From Pseudomonas rhizophila (GTDB lineage Bacteria; Pseudomonadota; Gammaproteobacteria; Pseudomonadales; Pseudomonadaceae): 64,000 nucleotides of DNA. Below the pieces are notes generated by a model, which saw only the letters and a list, made by a program, of their open reading frames with translations, did not search any database and was not told the origin of the DNA. Positions 48,838 through 57,604 of the stretch are shown here, piece by piece. The DNA lies in assembly GCF_003033885.1 (NCBI RefSeq), contig NZ_CP024081.1, positions 390,232-454,231 of the forward strand, in the 5' to 3' direction. Every line of letters starts with the position of its first letter. Position 1 is the stretch's first letter. Both the position numbers and the translations under genes were made by a program.

Positions 48838-49677
48838 GCCATCGCGAGCAGGCTCGCTCCCACAGGGGATTGGCGGTGTGACTGGATCTTGCGGCCAACC
48901 GAAATCAGTGTGGGAGCGAGCCTGCTCGCGATGGCGACAGCACAGCCAACATCATCGCCAGCTGACCCGCCGCTTTCGCGAGCAAGCCCGCTCCCACAGG
49001 GGATTGGCGGTGTGACTGGATCTTGCGGCCAACCGAAATCAGTGTGGGAGCGAGCCTGCTCGCGAAGACGGCGGCACAGCCAACATCATCAGCCAGCTGA
49101 CCCACCCCTTTCGCGAGCAAGCTCGCTCCCACAGGGGATTGGCGGTGTGACTGGATCTTGCGCCCACCCCGGAACCAAAACTGTGGGAGCGAGCTTGCTC
49201 GCGATGGCGACAGCACAGCCAACATCATCGCCAGCTGACCCACCGCTTTCGCGAGCAAGCCCGCTCCCACAGGGAATCGGCGGTGGGACTGGATCTTGCT
49301 GCCAATCGAAATCAGTGTGGGAGCGAGCCTGCTCGCGATGGCGACAGCACAGCCAACATCATCGCCAGCTGACCCGCCGCTTTCGCGAGCAAGCTCGCTC
49401 CCACAGGGGATTGGCGGTGTGACTGGATCTTGCGGCCAACCGAAATCAGTGTGGGAGCGAGCCTGCTCGCGATGACGGCAGCACAGCCAACATCATCGCC
49501 AGCTGACCCACCGCTTTCGCGAGCAAGCTCGCTCCCACAGGGGATTGGCGGTGTGACTGGATCTTGCGCCCAACCGAAATCAGTGTGGGAGCGAGCCTGC
49601 TCGCGATGGCGACAGCACAGCCAACATCATCGCCAGCTGACCCGCCGCTTTGGCGAGCAGGCTCGCTCCCACAAGGT
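48838..49677. repeat. Tandem array of REP pairs, 134-bp period
   Basis: GTGGGAGCGAG recurs at 48910, 49044, 49183, 49317, 49451 and 49585: steps of 134, 139, 134, 134 and 134 bases. Each period contains one REP, GCGACAGCACAGCCAACATC, an inverse REP, and GGATTGGCGGTGTGACTGG. Half units close both ends. Open frames inside are by-products of the repeat. There is no gene between the chemoreceptor and mgoD. Confidence 0.93.
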
Positions 49678-50142
49678 TTACTTGAACATCACTTGCACAT
49701 TCCCCATCGCCTCATCGGCAAACCCTTGCAGGAAATCTCGGAAGCCGGACGGGGTATGGGCATCGGTGTGGTCGGCGATGATGGTCCAGGTAGCGCGGCA
49801 GCGGTTGTCCGCCAGGGGCTCGACGCGCATTGCCGCCCACAGGTTATCGATGCCCAGGGTGTTGTAGATCAGCGTCCAGGTCATGTGCATGGCCTGGTCA
49901 TCATGGCTGTTGAGCTGTTCCACCACCAGGTTCTGCCCGTCGCGGAAAAACTTCTTGCGCAGGGACCTCACGCCCTCGCCGGTCATTTCGATGTGCTCAA
50001 GTGCCGGGATGAATCGATCGAACCTTGCAAAATTGCCCACCACTGCCCAGACGCTCGCCGCGTTGGCGGGTACTTCCACTGACGTTTCGACCTCGCAGGC
50101 GTGGGGGTTCTTGATCAAGGTGTCGGGTTGAAGTGCATTCAT
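49678..50142 (-). CDS. mgoD: SRPBCC / polyketide-cyclase-like protein MgoD (PvfD)
   Basis: A 154-residue START/SRPBCC-fold protein: EVETSVEVPANAASVWAVVGNFARFDRFIPALEHIE, FFRDGQNLVVEQL and MTWTLIYNTLG. The start at 50142 follows AAAGGAGCAAGACC. It is the last gene of the mgoBCAD operon, 34 bases behind mgoA. In known mgo/pvf clusters the product is annotated as polyketide cyclase/dehydrase and is not essential for all products. The tandem REP array begins directly at its stop codon. Confidence 0.88.
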   Translation of the reverse strand: MNALQPDTLIKNPHACEVETSVEVPANAASVWAVVGNFARFDRFIPALEHIEMTGEGVRSLRKKFFRDGQNLVVEQLNSHDDQAMHMTWTLIYNTLGIDNLWAAMRVEPLADNRCRATWTIIADHTDAHTPSGFRDFLQGFADEAMGNVQVMFK

Positions 50143-50176
50143 GGTCTTGCTCCTTTTTTTACAGTTGAGGGGTGCT

Positions 50177-53100
50177 TCAGATGAAATCGATGGCCTTGAG
50201 GTAATCAGCGCCGCGGCGCAGCAGGGCCGGGGATTTTTCCGGGTAGCGGGCACCCATCTGCCGTACACCGGCCCGGGCGTTGGCGTGGTTGATCAACGAG
50301 ATGTCGCCGATGTCTTCCTCGAAACCGTTGAGGTAGAAACCCAGTACGCCGAACAGCGCATTGTCAGCATCGACCCGGCCCAGTTGCCGTTGCCAGTCGG
50401 CGACGCTGACCAGGGAAAATTCCCGGCCGCTGTCACGAAACGACGCCACATAAGCGTCCCAGCTCAAGGGCTCGGGGTTGTGCAGGTTGAATACCGCCTG
50501 CGTCGGCTGATAACGACTGGCGTGGAAGGCGATGAAGCGCGCCAGGAAGTCCACCGGCATCAGGTCGAAGTTGAGGGACAGATCCGGCACCTGACCGAGC
50601 TGGATCGAGCCCTTGAGCATCAACATCAACCGGTTCTTGTGGGGCTGGCAGACCCCGGTCAGGCTGTTGAAACTGATGTTGCCGGGGCGAAACAGATTGA
50701 CCCACACCCCGCGATCCCGAGCGCGCTGCAGGATCCGTTCGCCGACCCATTTGGACAGGTTGTAGCCGTTCTTGATGTAGATCGGCGGCGTCTCTGCGGC
50801 GGGCTGCTCCAGGACCTGGCCGTCGGCATCCAGCGCACTGGACGCCGACAGCGTAGAGACGAAGTTGAAGATCTTCTTGCTGCGCCCTTCACACAGGCGC
50901 AGGCATTCGAAGATCGGCTCCACGTTGTCCCGCGCCAAAGACTCGTAGTCGAGCACATGATTGACGTGGGCGGCGTTGTGCACCAACGCGCCGAAGGTGC
51001 GGTCGATGCGGGCATAGACGTCGTCTGGCAAACCCAATTGCGGTTGGGTGATGTCGGCGGCGTAGACACTGACGCGGCTCAGGTCCAGGTGGTTCAGCCG
51101 ATTGTCCCGCAGGGCCTGGGCAAAGCGTTCGGCCGCGCTTTGTCCGCCGGATTCGCGCACCAGGCACGCGACTTCGGTGGCGCCCCAGGCCAGCAAGGCC
51201 TCGACGATGTGTACCCCAAGAAAACTGTTGGCGCCGGTCACCACCACCTTGTGCACATCACCACACCGGCTGACAGGCAGGGGATCGAGGTTGAGTTCCG
51301 CTTGCGCATCGATCAAGGCCTGGGGGCTGAGGGTCGATGTGCTGTTTTGCGCAGGATCGTCCAGTAACTTCGCCAGCGTGATCAGCGTAGGTGCTTCGAT
51401 GAAGCGATTGATCGACAGGCTGCGCCCGAAGGCTTCGCGGACCCCCAGCAACAGTTGTGACAGCAGGATCGAATGGCCACCGAGATTGAAGAAGCTTTCA
51501 TCGGTGGCGATGTCGTCGACCGGCAGCTCCAGCAACTCGGCCCACAGTTGCCGCAGCTGCGTTTCCAGAACGTTCTGCGGCTGGCGCCGATGGCTGCCGA
51601 CCTGCACTTGCACCGCCGTGGCGAGCAAGGCCCGGCGATCGACTTTGCCATTACTGGTGTAGGGCAGGCTGGGCAATTGCACGTAGGCCGCCGGGTGCAT
51701 GTAGCTGGGCAGCGCGTTTTGTACATGCTCGCGCAAAGCCTGAAGGGCAGCGCCGGCCCGCTCTTCCCGAGGGTGAACCAGAAACGCCAGGATCCGCCGT
51801 CGGTCATCGACCCCCACCGCTACTTGGCGAAACAACTGGCTGTCGCGCAGGCAATGCTCGATTTCCTCGGGTTCGACCCGGAAGCCACGGATCTTCACCT
51901 GGTTATCGCGCCGACCACACAGTTCGATGCCGTGGTCGGTCCATTGGGCGATATCGCCTGTGCGATATACCCGCAGCGTTGGCCCGTCGGGCAGCGTCAG
52001 GTTGAGGTAGCGGCTCGCGGTCAACGTCGGGTCGTTCAGATAGCCGAGGCCGACCCCAGGCCCGGCGATGTACAGCTCGCCCGGTGTGCCTTGGGGCACC
52101 GGTTGCAGCTGCTCATCCAGAATCAGCACCCGGCCATTGGCGATGGGCACACCGAGGTTGCGGTTGTTGTCACCGACACCGAATTGCCGGGTGGTGACCA
52201 GCACCGTGGTTTCGGTGGGGCCGTAGATGTTGTGGAAACTGCACTGCGGTGCGAGCTGCTCGATCACGAACGGCTCACAGACATCGCCGCCGGTAATCAG
52301 ATGTTCCAGCCCCAACGGTGCATCCAGCGGCATCACGCTCAGCAGCGCGGGCGGCAGGAAAGCATGAGTGACACGCTGTTGCTGAATCAGCGCCACCAGT
52401 TGCTGCGGGTCGCGACGCTGGTCTTCGCTGGGCACCACCAGCGTCGCACCCTGGATGAAGGTCGGCAGGATATCCAGCAGCGATGCGTCAAAGTTGATGG
52501 TGGAGAACTGCAATGCCCGGCTGTCACGCTGTAAGCGGACATAGTCGCTATACCAGGCGCAGAAATGGCTGAGGTTGCGATGACTGAGCAGCACGCCTTT
52601 GGGTTGGCCGGTGGTGCCGGACGTGTAGATCGCCACGGCCGGTTCGTCGCTGTCCACCACGCGGCGGATCAGCGAGGCCGGGATGCCGGGTTTGGGTGAA
52701 GGCAGCTTGCGTACATCCAGCGTCGGCAGCGACAGCTCGCCCAGGTCGCTGTCACCGTCGTGCAGCAGTAAGTCGGCGTTGGCGTTCTCCAGGATAAAGC
52801 GCCGTCGTTGCGCGGGGTGCTGCGGGTCCAGCGGCAGGTACACCGCCCCGCAACCCAGCACCGCCAGGATAGCTGCGTACAACTGTGCGGACTTGGGCAG
52901 GCAGACACCAATCACTCCAGGTTTTGCCCCGGCCAGTTGCTTGAGCATCGGCTCCTGCAAGCGCAACGCCAGACTGCGCAAGGACTTGTAATCGACAAGC
53001 TGACCGTCGACCCACAGGGCCGCTTGCGTACCGTCATTGAGCATGCGCTGCTCGATGTCATGCATGACCGGCACTTCGGCTGCAGCCAGCAGCCAAGGCA

Positions 53101-53596
53101 CCGCGGGCCGATTGAGGTGGTGTTCGAAGGCCAGCGGCTCCAACACATCCAGTCCCTGCAACGATTCATCGCAGGCGTCGGTCTGCACCGTCGGCCAGTG
53201 ATCGAAGCAGGCTTCGTCCCGGGAAAGCTGGCTGACCAGTCGCGCACCGTGCTCGACCACACCCGCCAAGGCGCGCAGTCGCAAAGACTGGCCGTTGCCG
53301 CAGCCTTGCGGGGCGATCACTTCCTGGGACAACGGCCGATGCGCGCTGTCGCGGAAAACCACCACCGGCTGTGGCAATGCCTGGCCGGGAAAAGCCTGGA
53401 GCGCCACACGCACCTGAAGGTTTGAGCGGGCGTCTAGGGTGCAGGGCAGCGTCCCGTCATCAATCAACAGGTCTACCGCTGTGTGGTGGTTCGCTGATTC
53501 AAGATGCACAACACCGTGGCCGTGCAGTTCGAGCTCCTGGGCCAGGTCGGTCATGGCCTGGCTTGTGCCAGACACGGCAATTTCGAGGCGTCTCAT
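50177..53596 (-). CDS. mgoA: Nonribosomal peptide synthetase MgoA (PvfC): A-PCP-reductase
   Basis: A 1139-residue single-module synthetase without a condensation domain. The adenylation domain (about 190-640) has IYTSGTTGQPKG from residue 323, NIYGPTETT, YRTGDIAQW, VKIRGFRVEPEEIE and NGKVDRRAL. The carrier domain has phosphopantetheine Ser709 in LGGHS. The C-terminal thioester reductase (about 780-1139) has VTGANSFLG and Y944-x3-K948. Residues 1-185 do not match a domain I can name. It loads an amino acid (valine in characterised PvfC, leucine-like in P. syringae products) and releases it reductively as aldehyde. Ten bases behind mgoC. Confidence 0.92.
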   Translation of the reverse strand: MRRLEIAVSGTSQAMTDLAQELELHGHGVVHLESANHHTAVDLLIDDGTLPCTLDARSNLQVRVALQAFPGQALPQPVVVFRDSAHRPLSQEVIAPQGCGNGQSLRLRALAGVVEHGARLVSQLSRDEACFDHWPTVQTDACDESLQGLDVLEPLAFEHHLNRPAVPWLLAAAEVPVMHDIEQRMLNDGTQAALWVDGQLVDYKSLRSLALRLQEPMLKQLAGAKPGVIGVCLPKSAQLYAAILAVLGCGAVYLPLDPQHPAQRRRFILENANADLLLHDGDSDLGELSLPTLDVRKLPSPKPGIPASLIRRVVDSDEPAVAIYTSGTTGQPKGVLLSHRNLSHFCAWYSDYVRLQRDSRALQFSTINFDASLLDILPTFIQGATLVVPSEDQRRDPQQLVALIQQQRVTHAFLPPALLSVMPLDAPLGLEHLITGGDVCEPFVIEQLAPQCSFHNIYGPTETTVLVTTRQFGVGDNNRNLGVPIANGRVLILDEQLQPVPQGTPGELYIAGPGVGLGYLNDPTLTASRYLNLTLPDGPTLRVYRTGDIAQWTDHGIELCGRRDNQVKIRGFRVEPEEIEHCLRDSQLFRQVAVGVDDRRRILAFLVHPREERAGAALQALREHVQNALPSYMHPAAYVQLPSLPYTSNGKVDRRALLATAVQVQVGSHRRQPQNVLETQLRQLWAELLELPVDDIATDESFFNLGGHSILLSQLLLGVREAFGRSLSINRFIEAPTLITLAKLLDDPAQNSTSTLSPQALIDAQAELNLDPLPVSRCGDVHKVVVTGANSFLGVHIVEALLAWGATEVACLVRESGGQSAAERFAQALRDNRLNHLDLSRVSVYAADITQPQLGLPDDVYARIDRTFGALVHNAAHVNHVLDYESLARDNVEPIFECLRLCEGRSKKIFNFVSTLSASSALDADGQVLEQPAAETPPIYIKNGYNLSKWVGERILQRARDRGVWVNLFRPGNISFNSLTGVCQPHKNRLMLMLKGSIQLGQVPDLSLNFDLMPVDFLARFIAFHASRYQPTQAVFNLHNPEPLSWDAYVASFRDSGREFSLVSVADWQRQLGRVDADNALFGVLGFYLNGFEEDIGDISLINHANARAGVRQMGARYPEKSPALLRRGADYLKAIDFI

Positions 53597-53606
53597 GGGC
53601 GGATCC

Positions 53607-54539
53607 TCATGGGGTCAGGTAGTCGGCCAGGGCGTCACGCACGCAGGGGGACGCCAGCATCGAGCTGCTGCGAAAAAAGCGCGTGATATTGCCCACCAAC
53701 GGGTGAAAACGATTGATGGGATACGCCAGCGCACTGGCCTCCTCGCGCAATGACTGGCGCACCGATTCGTCGACGGGCAGGTGTGCGATCAGCTGGAAAT
53801 CGAACGCCTGTTGCAGATCGCTCGCCAGGTACTGGCTGATGAAGCCGGGCATCAGTCGCGCAATCGCATCGCGGTCAGCTTCGGGCGCGCTGCGCCAGTA
53901 GATTTGCACCAGGCGCGTCCAGAATCCGGAGTGCCGTCCCTCATCCAGCAAGTGGTCGGCCATCAGGCCCTTGATCGACGCCTTGACCGAATCATCCCGG
54001 GCGAATGCCGCCACCTCGTTGGTCACGGTGTTCTCGGCAATGGCGATGCAGATCAGCTCCACGGCGCTGAGCAAATGCTCCGGTGCCTGGGCCAGCGTCG
54101 CCGGGATGGCGCGGCTGAGCTCGATCTGATCGGGCAACGGGATCGGCGCAATGCCAGTCATGTCGATGGTCTGCTGCATGAAGTCCATCGCCACCAGTGC
54201 GTGATAATCCTCGTCTACTACCACCGTCATTGCGTCGTAGCGGCAGGCGAACGGGAACTCGATGCCGAAGCTGTTCTTGGCAATGCGCCGGGCGGTGTGG
54301 TCCACCAGCTCGGTCTCGAAGATCACCACATCGTTGATGAACTTGTAGAGGCTCTGCACCAGCACAAAATCGCGCAGTTGCGGGCAGTGGCTGAGGAAGG
54401 TCTGGCTGTGCACCAGAGGCTGACGGCTCATGGGGAAGATCAACTTGTCGTCGTCTTCGACCCGGCGCCGTGGCCGGGTGCGGATGGTCGCGCGGCTTTC
54501 CCAGGCGTCGGCGAAGGATTGGTATTCGACAGCGTTCAT
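53607..54539 (-). CDS. mgoC: AurF-like di-iron N-oxygenase MgoC (PvfB)
   Basis: A 310-residue di-iron oxygenase of the p-aminobenzoate N-oxygenase type: acidic [22 protein letters not shown] and DEGRH supply the carboxylate and histidine ligands in the normal order. The start at 54539 overlaps the mgoB stop by 4 bases (ATGA); the frame continues upstream inside mgoB. In characterised clusters this enzyme N-oxidises the amino-acid-derived intermediate, leading to pyrazine N-oxides or the diazeniumdiolate signal leudiazen. Chemistry here is inferred from cluster identity. Confidence 0.9.
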   Translation of the reverse strand: MNAVEYQSFADAWESRATIRTRPRRRVEDDDKLIFPMSRQPLVHSQTFLSHCPQLRDFVLVQSLYKFINDVVIFETELVDHTARRIAKNSFGIEFPFACRYDAMTVVVDEDYHALVAMDFMQQTIDMTGIAPIPLPDQIELSRAIPATLAQAPEHLLSAVELICIAIAENTVTNEVAAFARDDSVKASIKGLMADHLLDEGRHSGFWTRLVQIYWRSAPEADRDAIARLMPGFISQYLASDLQQAFDFQLIAHLPVDESVRQSLREEASALAYPINRFHPLVGNITRFFRSSSMLASPCVRDALADYLTP

Positions 54540-55312
54540 GGCGCCACCTGCGCAAGCGGTTGGGCCATGCTCTGGCGTAACCCGTCCCACAGCGCGGTGC
54601 GGCTTTGGACGGCGGCGAGTGCAGCGGCCAGCACCTCGGTTTCGCGCTGCGGGTCGCCATCGATCAGTCGGGCCAAGAGTTTTTCCGCTGCCGGGCCGTG
54701 GTCCTCGGAATCCACTTCGATGTGCCGCTGCAGGTAATAACGAAACGTCGGCGCCTGATCCAGGCCGATGCCCCAGGCGTCCAGCATGCGCTGGAACATC
54801 TGCGGGATGACGCTCTCGCGACCATGCACGAAGGCGGCGGCCACGCTGTGGGCCGGTGCGTGCAGCGCCGTTTGCAGTGTCTGGCGGACGAACCGGGCCG
54901 CCGCCGGCTCCACTTCGACGCTCTCCAAGGCTGTTTCGGGACTGACGCCTTCCTGTTGCAAGGTGATGAACTGCTCAATGGCGCGAGTATCGGCGCCAAC
55001 CTCGCGCATGGCGTCCAGGTACAGTTCGAAATGGCTGCAATAGCCGGCTCCGGGGCGGTCATCCGACTCCTCGCCCAGGACGATTTCGTTGATCAAACGT
55101 GCAGCGTGTGGGTCGGCCGGCGGTAACCAGGGCAAGTGGACACAGGTCAGCTCCCGTTGCAGCCGTTTGGTCAGTGACATGAAATCCCACACGGCAAAAA
55201 CATGGCTTTGCATAAAGCGGCGCAGCAGATCGATTGATGTTATTTCAGAAAAAACCGGGTGTTGGCCAAGGGCGTGTTTTTTCAGAGATAGTTGTTCTTT
55301 GGTTGGCTGCAT
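54536..55312 (-). CDS. mgoB: Haem-oxygenase-like di-iron protein MgoB (PvfA, DUF3050)
   Basis: A 258-residue DUF3050 protein: [45 protein letters not shown] and [11 protein letters not shown], with Glu/His residues suited to a second di-iron centre. It is the first gene of mgoBCAD. AGGA in ATGAGGACGT precedes the start. Function: with MgoC it probably oxidises the MgoA-bound or released amino acid (inference from known mgo/pvf operons). Confidence 0.9.
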   Translation of the reverse strand: MQPTKEQLSLKKHALGQHPVFSEITSIDLLRRFMQSHVFAVWDFMSLTKRLQRELTCVHLPWLPPADPHAARLINEIVLGEESDDRPGAGYCSHFELYLDAMREVGADTRAIEQFITLQQEGVSPETALESVEVEPAAARFVRQTLQTALHAPAHSVAAAFVHGRESVIPQMFQRMLDAWGIGLDQAPTFRYYLQRHIEVDSEDHGPAAEKLLARLIDGDPQRETEVLAAALAAVQSRTALWDGLRQSMAQPLAQVAP

Positions 55313-55316
55313 CGGA

Positions 55317-55326
55317 ACGTCCTCAT
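55317..55326 (-). promoter_or_regulatory. Ribosome site of mgoB embedded in an Rsm-type motif
   Basis: On the minus strand ATGAGGACGT lies 5-14 bases before the mgoB start and matches the A-N-GGA-N-G(U) core of RsmA/RsmE sites. Mgo operons are known to depend on GacS/GacA, which acts through Rsm proteins. The site explains that dependence but is untested. Confidence 0.5.
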
Positions 55327-56000
55327 CAATGATGTTTGTTCGGAAAAGTCACCCGGGCTTTAATAAAAACGAGCGGGTGCCTGAACCGGAGTCCATAAGT
55401 TTCGAAAGTATTGAAGTGCTCGTCTTAACTGCGCATTCATGGCGTGCGGGCAAGGTTTTTAAGGCCTAAGCCATAAATGTAAGCGGTCGATAACAACTCG
55501 ACGGATAAAAAACTAATACACCGAACAAGTAAGCGGCAAGTGTTTTTTTAATTATTTAAAGTGGGTTATTTATTGGGCGCGAAGAGGGGTGTTAAAACTT
55601 TTAATATAAGTTTTATTCAGGCGAAGCCGCTCCTTCCGATAGAGAAGTATCAGAATCGAAGAAGTTGAGTGAATGCCTCACTCGGAGCACTTCAGGGGAC
55701 AGGGAAATAAGAAGTTGTTGTTTTATGGGGGGGACATCGGACGGACTTCCGATCATCCCGCCGGTTGGGCGGTGCTCCTTGCGTGTTGGCTTCGATTCGC
55801 CTGGCTGCGGCCAGGCGCTGACTTCTTCAGGTCTGTTTTTTAATCGACAAACGCAAGAGTGGGCCCAAATCGATGGCAGTGCCATTGAACTGATGGGGGC
55901 GACAGGGCGCGGCTACGCTGCGGCCTCGTCGGGCGGGCGAGAAACCGTGTAGGAGGGATGTGTAAGAAAGTGATGCGCCCCTCGGGGCGCGGGGGGCAGG
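55327..56000. other. Gene-free upstream region of mgoB, with an AT-rich island
   Basis: About 670 bases between the mgoB leader and the GntR gene. 55440-55620 is markedly AT-rich, with T- and A-runs around 55541-55560 and 55590-55612, and probably holds the mgo promoter. From 55650 GC returns to normal; overlapping frames of about 90 codons on both strands (55665-55952 plus, 55613-55885 minus) lack convincing starts and known motifs, so no gene is called. Confidence 0.6.
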
Positions 56001-56693
56001 TCAACGGCTTGGTTGTTGTTCCAGATAGCGACGGATGGTGACGCAGGCTTTTTCCAGATGCAGCTCCAGCAGGGCAACCGCTCTGTCGATGTCCTGCGCC
56101 GTAGCGGCCTCCAGCAGCGCGCGATGATCGTCCTGGGTCAGTTTGCCCAAGCCCATGGACGACAGATGGAAGCGCAAGAAGCGTTCTTCCTCATTGAGCT
56201 CGCGCTCGATCAGGTCCAGCAGTTTGCTGTTGGGTGCCTTGTGATAAAGCGACATGTGAAACAGCCGGTTGAGCCTGCCGATTTCAGCGTGGTCGGTCTG
56301 GGCTTCCAGTTGCTCGATGTAATGGGCGGCCATGGCCAGGTCCTCGGCATCGAGGAGGGGAATGGACAGGCGCAATGCGAAAGATTCAAGGACCGAACGC
56401 AGGGCGTACGTTTCGATCGCATTGTTGGTGATCAACGGGGCTACCACGGCGCCTTTGTGCTGAACCACATTGAGCAGTGATTGCGCCTCGAGCTGGCGCA
56501 AGGCCTCGCGTACCGGCATGCGGCTGACGCCGAACAGGTCGGCCAGTTCCTGCTGGCGCAGGGCGGTGCCGCAGGGCAGGCGCCCGTCGAGTATGGCCTC
56601 GCGCAGGGATTCTTCGATGATTGAGCGGGCCTGGGCAGCGGGAATGGGCCCGTTGACCTGGATAGTGCTTAGCGGTTTGGGCTTCTGTGTCAC
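56001..56693 (-). CDS. GntR family regulator, FCD (FadR) type
   Basis: A 230-residue regulator: N-terminal winged helix with GTALRQQELADLFGVSRMPVREALRQLEAQSL and a helical FCD effector domain (LRSVLESFALRLS, RLNRLFHMSLYHKAPNSKLL, DDHRALLEAATAQD) with metal-binding His residues. The start is probably the GTG at 56693. It stands alone between the mgo region and lapG and is divergent from lapG. Effector unknown, commonly an organic acid. Confidence 0.88.
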   Translation of the reverse strand: MTQKPKPLSTIQVNGPIPAAQARSIIEESLREAILDGRLPCGTALRQQELADLFGVSRMPVREALRQLEAQSLLNVVQHKGAVVAPLITNNAIETYALRSVLESFALRLSIPLLDAEDLAMAAHYIEQLEAQTDHAEIGRLNRLFHMSLYHKAPNSKLLDLIERELNEEERFLRFHLSSMGLGKLTQDDHRALLEAATAQDIDRAVALLELHLEKACVTIRRYLEQQPSR

Positions 56694-56882
56694 GACAACG
56701 CACCCTGACTGGTAGTAACAAAAATTGGATCCAAGCCAACAGTAGTTACAGATTGCCAAGCCGTCAAAACCTCGCGGCCCCGGTTCCTGAACTAAAGTTT
56801 AGTCTGCTCGTGGTGATCGCACCTTGCCATTGTCTTTTGCCGGGCCAGGCTTCACCATCCAACGCATTTCCCACGGCCCTTT

Positions 56883-57590
56883 TTGGACGTATTTCCCTTG
56901 GCTGCACCTTTCCCTGTTCCCAGGTCCTTGCGCTGGCTGTGTTCGACATTGTTGCTGGCCGGCCTCATGCTGGGCGGCCTGCAGGCTGACTGGGACTTTG
57001 CGCAGATCAGCCGGCGGGCGCAAGCGTTATATGGGCCGTTGGGCGAAGGGCAGCAACGGATCGATGCCTGGCAGCAATTGTTGGCGACCCAGAAGCAGAC
57101 GCCGGAGCTTGAGCAGCTCAAGGTGGTGAACCTGTTTTTCAACAAACGGGTGCGCTACGTCGAAGACATCGACTTGTGGCGTCAGGTCGATTACTGGGAG
57201 ACCCCGATCCAGGCCTTGTGGAAAGGGGCCGGGGATTGCGAGGACTACGCCATTGCCAAGTACTTCAGCCTGCGTCGTCTGGGGGTGTCCAGTGACAAGC
57301 TGCGCATCACTTACGTCAAGGCGTTGCGGCAGAACCGTGCGCACATGGTGCTCACTTACTACGCAACCCCCGATGCCATGCCGCTGGTACTCGACAGCCT
57401 GATCGACGGCATCCTGCCGGCCAGCCAGCGGACCGATCTGTTGCCGGTCTACTCTTTCAATGCCGAGGGATTGTGGCTGCCAGGCGCCAAGGGCAACAAG
57501 AAAGTGGGTGACACCAAGCGCCTGTCCCGGTGGCAGGATGTGTTGAAAAAAATGCAGGCCGAAGGTTTTCCGGTCGAGACGACTAACTAG
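56883..57590 (+). CDS. lapG: Periplasmic cysteine protease LapG
   Basis: About 235 residues of the bacterial transglutaminase-like cysteine protease family. An N-terminal export signal (LRWLCSTLLLAGLMLGGL) precedes the catalytic triad C119 (GDCEDYA), H154 (AHMVL) and D171, with the spacing of known LapG proteins. It cleaves the N-terminal region of LapA, releasing the adhesin and ending biofilm attachment, unless LapD binds it. The start is uncertain: TTG at 56883 or TTG at 56898. lapD follows after 14 bases. Confidence 0.95.
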   Translation: MDVFPLAAPFPVPRSLRWLCSTLLLAGLMLGGLQADWDFAQISRRAQALYGPLGEGQQRIDAWQQLLATQKQTPELEQLKVVNLFFNKRVRYVEDIDLWRQVDYWETPIQALWKGAGDCEDYAIAKYFSLRRLGVSSDKLRITYVKALRQNRAHMVLTYYATPDAMPLVLDSLIDGILPASQRTDLLPVYSFNAEGLWLPGAKGNKKVGDTKRLSRWQDVLKKMQAEGFPVETTN

Positions 57591-57604
57591 GAGCGCGCGC
57601 TCAG

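Noticed and set aside
48838..49677. CRISPR array
   Set aside because: Repeats are inverted REP doublets of 134-bp period with the linker repeated too. There are no unique spacers and no cas genes.
48742..49867. Frames of 120-226 codons in the REP array
   Set aside because: Periodic translations (GASLLAMATAQPTSSPADPP repeated) made by the 134-bp repeat.
50141..52534. Two long plus-strand frames opposite mgoA
   Set aside because: Antisense of NRPS motifs; no independent motifs or ribosome sites.
55613..55952. Overlapping ~90-codon frames on both strands upstream of mgoB
   Set aside because: No convincing start or ribosome site and no recognisable domain on either strand.
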